Shown piece by piece: positions 59,340 to 64,000 of a DNA stretch of 64,000 nucleotides. This DNA is from Saururus chinensis (Eukaryota; Streptophyta; Magnoliopsida; Piperales; Saururaceae), in the NCBI GenBank assembly GCA_035235625.1, contig CP141144.1, positions 20,767,014-20,831,013 on the forward strand, given 5' to 3'. Position 1 is the first letter of the stretch, and the number at the start of each line of letters is the position of its first letter. Under the pieces are notes generated by a model. That model did no database searches. It worked only from the letters and a program-made list of their open reading frames with translations, and had not been told where the DNA came from. The translations under genes were made by a program, and so were the position numbers.

Positions 59340-61238
59340 AAGTCTTGGCCTCCGATACCAAATGTGATGGCCACCATTTTAAAAATGATATAATAAATAT
59401 CTTCTGCCCGACACATGTAAATGGTACTTACGTGAACGAATGTGATGGCCTTCGTTGTAGATTACATCCAAGAACATACACATAACATTATATTTAATAT
59501 AAAATATGTCAAAGTAATTGCATAACTATTACTCTACCACAGTAAGTCTTGGCCTCCAATACTAAATGTGACGACCACCATTTTAAAAATGATATAATAA
59601 ATATCTTCTGCCCGACACATGTAAATGGTACTTACGTGAACGAATGTAATGGCCCTCGTTGTAGATTACATCCAAGAACATAGACATAACATCATATTTA
59701 ATATAAAATACTTCAAAGTAATTGCACAACCAAAACATTATATACATCAAGTTCATGGAGCATACTAAATTTTATTTTACATGCTTAAGATCATTGTGCG
59801 TAGAGTTGATAGTGAAATAAAAATTGAGGCATATCTTGTCATTACATATTAGTCACAAAATAATTACAAGCATATCAAGTGCAGTAATTAGATAAATTAG
59901 TTAGAAAGCCCTTCCTCTTTACCTATGCTTTTGTTTCAATTCTTGCATAATCTGGGGGTGGGTGAGTATTTTTATACTCAGTAGGTCATGTTATTATCTA
60001 AAGTAATGCTAAGTAGCAATTTCGTGAAATAATTAAAATTATATCTTTGCTCAAAATAATTATTTTAGAAAATAATTCAGAAATGGATTAGAAATCGTCA
60101 TTCGTCCAATGATGATAAATTCAAAAGTCATGATACTGAATGACGTCCCCTTTGACACTCATGGGGCATCAAGAGACACAGAAGGATATGAGCTTTCCCA
60201 TGATGCTCCACACCCATGCGTGTGCCATACCAATTATATTTCTCGGTAGGTATCTAGATACAATATGATAATCCCAAGTTTACCCTATAATTACCCCGAT
60301 AACACACACACCAAACGTAAAGTGGTGTTTGCAAAATATTTCATAGATATAAAATTTCTCATAGAATAAAACAAATAATCATAATTGAACAAGAACAGTT
60401 TAGAAAAAATTAATTCTACGAGCATAGCATATGTTCAGAGTTTAAGACTCCCTTCCTTGAACTTTGAGTAAAATTTCATGGTTGAAAAAGACTTTAAACA
60501 AAAAACCGACCTCACTACCATGTCCGACACACTTGATTTAGCTGGAAACGGATTTTGAACGGCTTAATTTAGAGTTGAAACAAACAAGAACGGAAGAAAA
60601 GAAGTTTGAAGAGTGGTAGAAGTGAAAAAATTTAACTCTGAATCCATGAATTGTGTAAATCGGAACACACAACGCATGTTGTACACATGTTGTGCGTGGC
60701 GAAACCACTGACACGGTTTCCACACACAGACCACACGTGATGCGTGGACGTTTCGCATGATTTGGGGATGTGCATTGTGCAGGCATCTGCAACATCAAGC
60801 GGATGCGACGTACCGCATTGCTGACGCGCAACTGATGCAATCTTTGAGTCAGCCTGCATCAACCCCCATAAAAAAATATTTTTAAAATTTTTTCAAAATC
60901 CAAAATTTCAAACGACAATATCTTTTCAACCACAAGTTGGAATTATGCGATCTCAATACCAATAGATTCGTATTGACGAGCCCTTCAAAAATGACTAGTC
61001 ATGAGTAGGTTATCTTGTATATTTTTGGTGGATCTTGCCTATGAGACATGCTTCTTGAACTCATAACTTAGGATCCTGATGTCTGATTGAAGTGATTCAA
61101 AGTCCGTTACACTCATCTTTTAGAGCTCTACAACAAACCTTTCAAAAAATTTATCTAAAACATTATTTTCCTAATAAAAATTTACTAAAAAGTCTATTAT
61201 TAGTTTTAAAAACTTATCGAAACATTAGGGTTGTTACA
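59340..61238 (-). mobile_element. Gypsy element, 5' LTR with duplicated U5-PBS end
   Basis: On minus it starts TGTAACAACCCTAATG (61238). An LTR end with adjacent PBS occurs at 59567 and again at 59363: both read CCAAGACTTAC-type sequence next to TGTGA.G.CCACCATTTT on plus, spaced 204 bp. The first PBS-like site (minus, TTGGTATCGGAGGCC, 59345-59359) is the better match to TGGTATCAGAGGC-type PBS. The core LTR is about 1.67 kb, similar to the 3' LTR. Confidence 0.85.
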
Positions 61239-62650
61239 TGTACGTCCCAAACATCCCCATGAATTTGGTGTCTAATTCATTGTTGATTAAGCACGGATTC
61301 AAGTTAGTCTTAGAGTCCGACAAATTTGTACTCACAAAGAAGGGGGTTTGTGTAGGGAAAAGATACTTAAGCGAAGGCATTTTTAGGCTAAATACTTTGA
61401 CTATTGTACCGGCTTCTTTGATGAATAAGCATGAATCTTCTTCTTATTTAATTGAGTCTTTTAATTTGTAGCATGCACGCTTCAAACATATTAATTATGA
61501 TTCTTTATGAAGATTAGTTAACATGGAGTATCTGCCCAAAATTAACATTAACATCAATCGTAAATGCGAAATATGTGTGGAGTCCAAATTAACTAGCACC
61601 AAAGAAATGACATGAGAAATTTAACAAAGTCATACTTTCCGGTGGATTCAAAACCCATGAATGTGACAAGTGTGTTTACATCAAATAGAGCGAGAAAGAC
61701 TCTAATATAATATGACTATACGTGGATGATACATTTATACTTGGTAGTGATAATGATATCATTAAAGCAACAAAGAAAATATTAAATAATAAGTTTACAT
61801 GAAATATTTAGGTGATGTAGATGTGATCCTCAACATGAGGGTTACGAGAACATCTGACGACTATGTTATGCCTCAAAAATATTACATAGATAAAATATTT
61901 GCTAAGTTTAACAAGTATGATAGCCGTCCTACATGTACACCTATCGACGTGAATTTGCAATCTTAGCAAAAACATGGGAAAGAGCATATCTCAATTAGAA
62001 TACTCTCAATTAATAAGTAGTCTCATGTACTTAATAAATTACACAAGACCAGACATAGCCTACTCAATGAGCAAGTTGAGTAGATTTAATAATAACCTAG
62101 GAGTAAATCACTGGAAGATAATAGTTAGAGTCCTTCGATGTCAAAGACAGACTAAACTATAGGTTGCATTATACTAGATATCCAACAGTTCTAGATGGAT
62201 ACTATGATGCGAATTAGATATCTGATACAAAAGGCTCAAAATACACTACTGGATATGTCTTTACCATTGGAGGTGCAATATTGTGTTGGAAATCCTTAAA
62301 ACAAACATGCATAACTAGATCTACAATTGAATCTGAATTCATTGCCCTAGATCTTGCATGTGTACAAGCAGACTAACTTCATCATTCAATAGAGGATATT
62401 CTAATGTAGGGGAAACTTGTGCCACCTGTCGACATACAGTGTGATATCAAAACCACTATTGGCAGGCATGAAATACTTTGTATAATGATAAGTCTCAACA
62501 TGTTCGTCGATGACACAATATCATTAAACACTTGCTTTCACATGGAATCATTTCCATTGAGTATATAAGGTCAAAAGAGAACATTGCGGATCCGTTTACC
62601 AAAGGTTTGACTAATGACCAAGTAGAGGCTTCATCAAGGGGAGCCTATCA
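61239..62650 (+). pseudogene. copia-4: GAG-pre-integrase fused by deletion to RT end and RNase H
   Basis: Continues the frame broken at 52601: VPNIPMNLVSNSLLIKHGFKLVLESDKFVLTKKG, KRYLSEGIFRLN, then GAG-pre-integrase HARFKHINYDSL and CEICVESKLT (61570). Soon after 61610 it changes to RT C-terminus: NKVILSGGFKTHECDKCVYIK, LYVDDTFILGSDNDIIKATKK (YVDD at about 61715), [25 protein letters not shown]; then RNase [39 protein letters not shown] and a final KGLTNDQVEA at about 62600. The integrase core and RT palm N-terminal part are deleted. Several stops and frameshifts; not functional. Confidence 0.9.
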
Positions 62651-63603
62651 ATTAAGAGTTGTCATAATGGTAACCTAATGTGTACAGACTAGAGATTCAT
62701 AGAATTAGGTTCAAAGGGACAATCGAATTGTGAGGGCTCCCAAAGATCACTAAGAAGATTTGATCTCCAGCACTACTTAATCTTATGTTGAAAATGAAGA
62801 AGTGATACCTACACCGCTTTAGGGTAAGTTTCGCTTTTAATTATTCTTTTGACTCAAAATGTTGAGTGGGGTATAGCAGGATACTCTTAATAAGAATCAC
62901 CTATATGGGTGTGAAGTGAGCCACTTTTATGTAGATTTTAAGAATGAATCTATTATAGCACTCATGATTTTGAGTACAATTCACACTTTCTATATAGCCA
63001 TTGTTGGCTTAGACTCTTGTTAGCCATTGTTGGCTTAGATTCTTGTTAGCCATTATTGGCTTAGACTTATTTTAGCCATGTGTGGGCTTGTTTATGACTA
63101 AGTATGTGGGTATGAGTGGACTAATGCTTTTAATTAGTAGTCCTTTTATTTCTCATTTTACTTTTGTACAAAGAATACGTGTGCAACTCCGTAGTGTGTT
63201 CTACCCAAGGATGGGTTAAGTCTTTCACAATTCAACTCCACCTTTTTGCGCAGCGTGCCACTTCCTCCTTGGACAAGGTTTGGCTCGAGGTGGTGTGTGT
63301 TGAGGCATGACAATTAGAGGATAAGTGCATTGGACCTTATGTTTTTCACATGGAAGAACTTCATTGTCATCTAGATATTACGTTCTTTCCTATAATTCAA
63401 TGTTGTCACCTTGAAATGAAACAACATAATAACTGGATTATGAGAATTTGTGATGCTTGTATTTAATGATTCATTAGACAATGTATGAAATAGATAATCG
63501 ATTTGGAGCTCCAATATGAGAATCTTCTTGACTTAGCTTAACTTGATAGGCTGAGAAAACAAAGTATCGGGACAAAAAAGTGAGATAGAAAGCTGAAAAA
63601 GAG
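62651..63603 (+). mobile_element. copia-4 downstream region, LTR border not resolved
   Basis: Follows RNase H with a GGGGAG tract (PPT-like, 62638-62643) and sequence of 3'-UTR/LTR character; TGTTGAGTGGGG at 62861 is one possible LTR start. No second LTR copy is in the window to confirm it. Confidence 0.4.
62995..63085. repeat. 26-bp tandem repeat, three and a half units
   Basis: TAGCCATTGTTGGCTTAGAC, TAGCCATTGTTGGCTTAGAT and TAGCCATTATTGGCTTAGAC start 26 bp apart near 62996, 63022 and 63048, and a partial TAGCCATGTGTGGGC follows at about 63074. Each unit has the inverted pair AGCCA / TGGCT. Confidence 0.9.
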
Positions 63604-64000
63604 AGTGTAATATCCCGGATTTTCTGAGGTTTTGAAAATTAAATACATGGAAATTAGGTTATTTGACTCTTTGACATTCTTAGTAGAATAACTTACACAA
63701 CAGATAGAATTAATAGCTGAAACTCTGTGGTTATAAAGCAGACAGAAAGAGCTTCGAAATGCCACTAATAATGAGCGAATCGGAGTCCGAATAAGGAAGA
63801 TACAACTATTTGAAGTTGAATATATTATATAGGACCCTTTTACCCTATTTTAAACATATGCTTGGGTCATTCAAGTCATTTTGCGGGCCCGATTAATTAA
63901 AGTTTTAAAATTTATTTTTAGAGGCCCAATTAGGTTGCCTAAGGGAGGAGGATTGACCAATTTATAGGGGGATTATGAACCCTAATCCCCATGCTTATAG
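63604..64000 (+). mobile_element. Start of a gypsy-type LTR, cut by the window end
   Basis: TGTAATATCCCGGATTTTC matches the 5' ends of the other gypsy-type LTRs here (2174, 36221 minus, 43562 minus, 56159). Further along it has GCGAATCGGAGTCCGAATAAGG, the counterpart of the AAGAACGCG..ATTCC block of those LTRs. The rest lies beyond base 64000. Confidence 0.7.

Noticed and set aside
1-64000. CRISPR arrays, bacterial operons, riboswitches
   Set aside because: The tandem repeats lack unique spacers of uniform size, and the window is plainly plant nuclear DNA.

Overview
This window is plant nuclear DNA. It is AT-rich intergenic sequence built almost entirely from decayed LTR retrotransposons (Ty3/gypsy and Ty1/copia), with one Mutator-like element, several hAT-like or MITE-type elements, and a single convincing host gene. 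The signs are plant-type integrase, RT, RNase H and gag remnants, LTRs with TG..CA ends and 5-bp target-site duplications (TSDs), initiator-Met-type primer binding sites, and a GC-rich five-exon gene for a plant-specific BTB/POZ-TAZ protein. The GC-rich exons and the mass of nested gypsy elements fit a large-genome angiosperm; I cannot name the species.

Layout. 1-8798: an LTR retrotransposon (called OG1 here) whose two LTRs flank a decayed gag. Its 5' LTR holds an expanded ~90-bp minisatellite and a 2.05-kb solo LTR (TSD GTTTT); its gag holds a 357-bp solo LTR (TSD TTAGG). 8799-13835: copia-1, a decayed copia with a readable gag and no pol. 13836-22998: a minus-strand Athila-like gypsy whose integrase is split by a 6.9-kb non-coding LTR element (15131-21994) with its own PBS and a five-unit ~165-bp tandem array. 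22999-24633: a hAT-like non-coding element with a degenerate satellite. 24740-41335: copia-2, arranged RNase H-LTR-IN/RT/RNase H-LTR. Its RT is split by a 2.85-kb non-autonomous copia (27129-29973), and its downstream LTR by a 9.5-kb Mutator-like element (31395-40868) with ~1-kb inverted repeats and a DUF1985/Ulp1-like remnant; that element in turn carries a 4.8-kb solo LTR (31415-36221, TSD AGTAG). 41560-44048: a hAT-like element interrupted by a 1.84-kb solo LTR (TSD AGCCC). 44091-44645 and 46281-46521: two MITE-like elements.

48194-50870: the one real gene, encoding a 365-aa BTB-TAZ scaffold protein in five exons with a TATA box upstream. 52406-62650: a three-level nest. A copia (copia-4) protease/GAG-pre-integrase region is split by an 8.6-kb minus-strand gypsy (52602-61238), whose RT/RNase H is split by a solo LTR (56159-57703, TSD CTTAT). 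63604 to the end: the start of another gypsy-type LTR.

The element order can largely be read from the TSDs and from reading frames that join when an insertion is mentally removed. All transposon coding regions carry stops or frameshifts. No tRNA, rRNA or CRISPR was seen.
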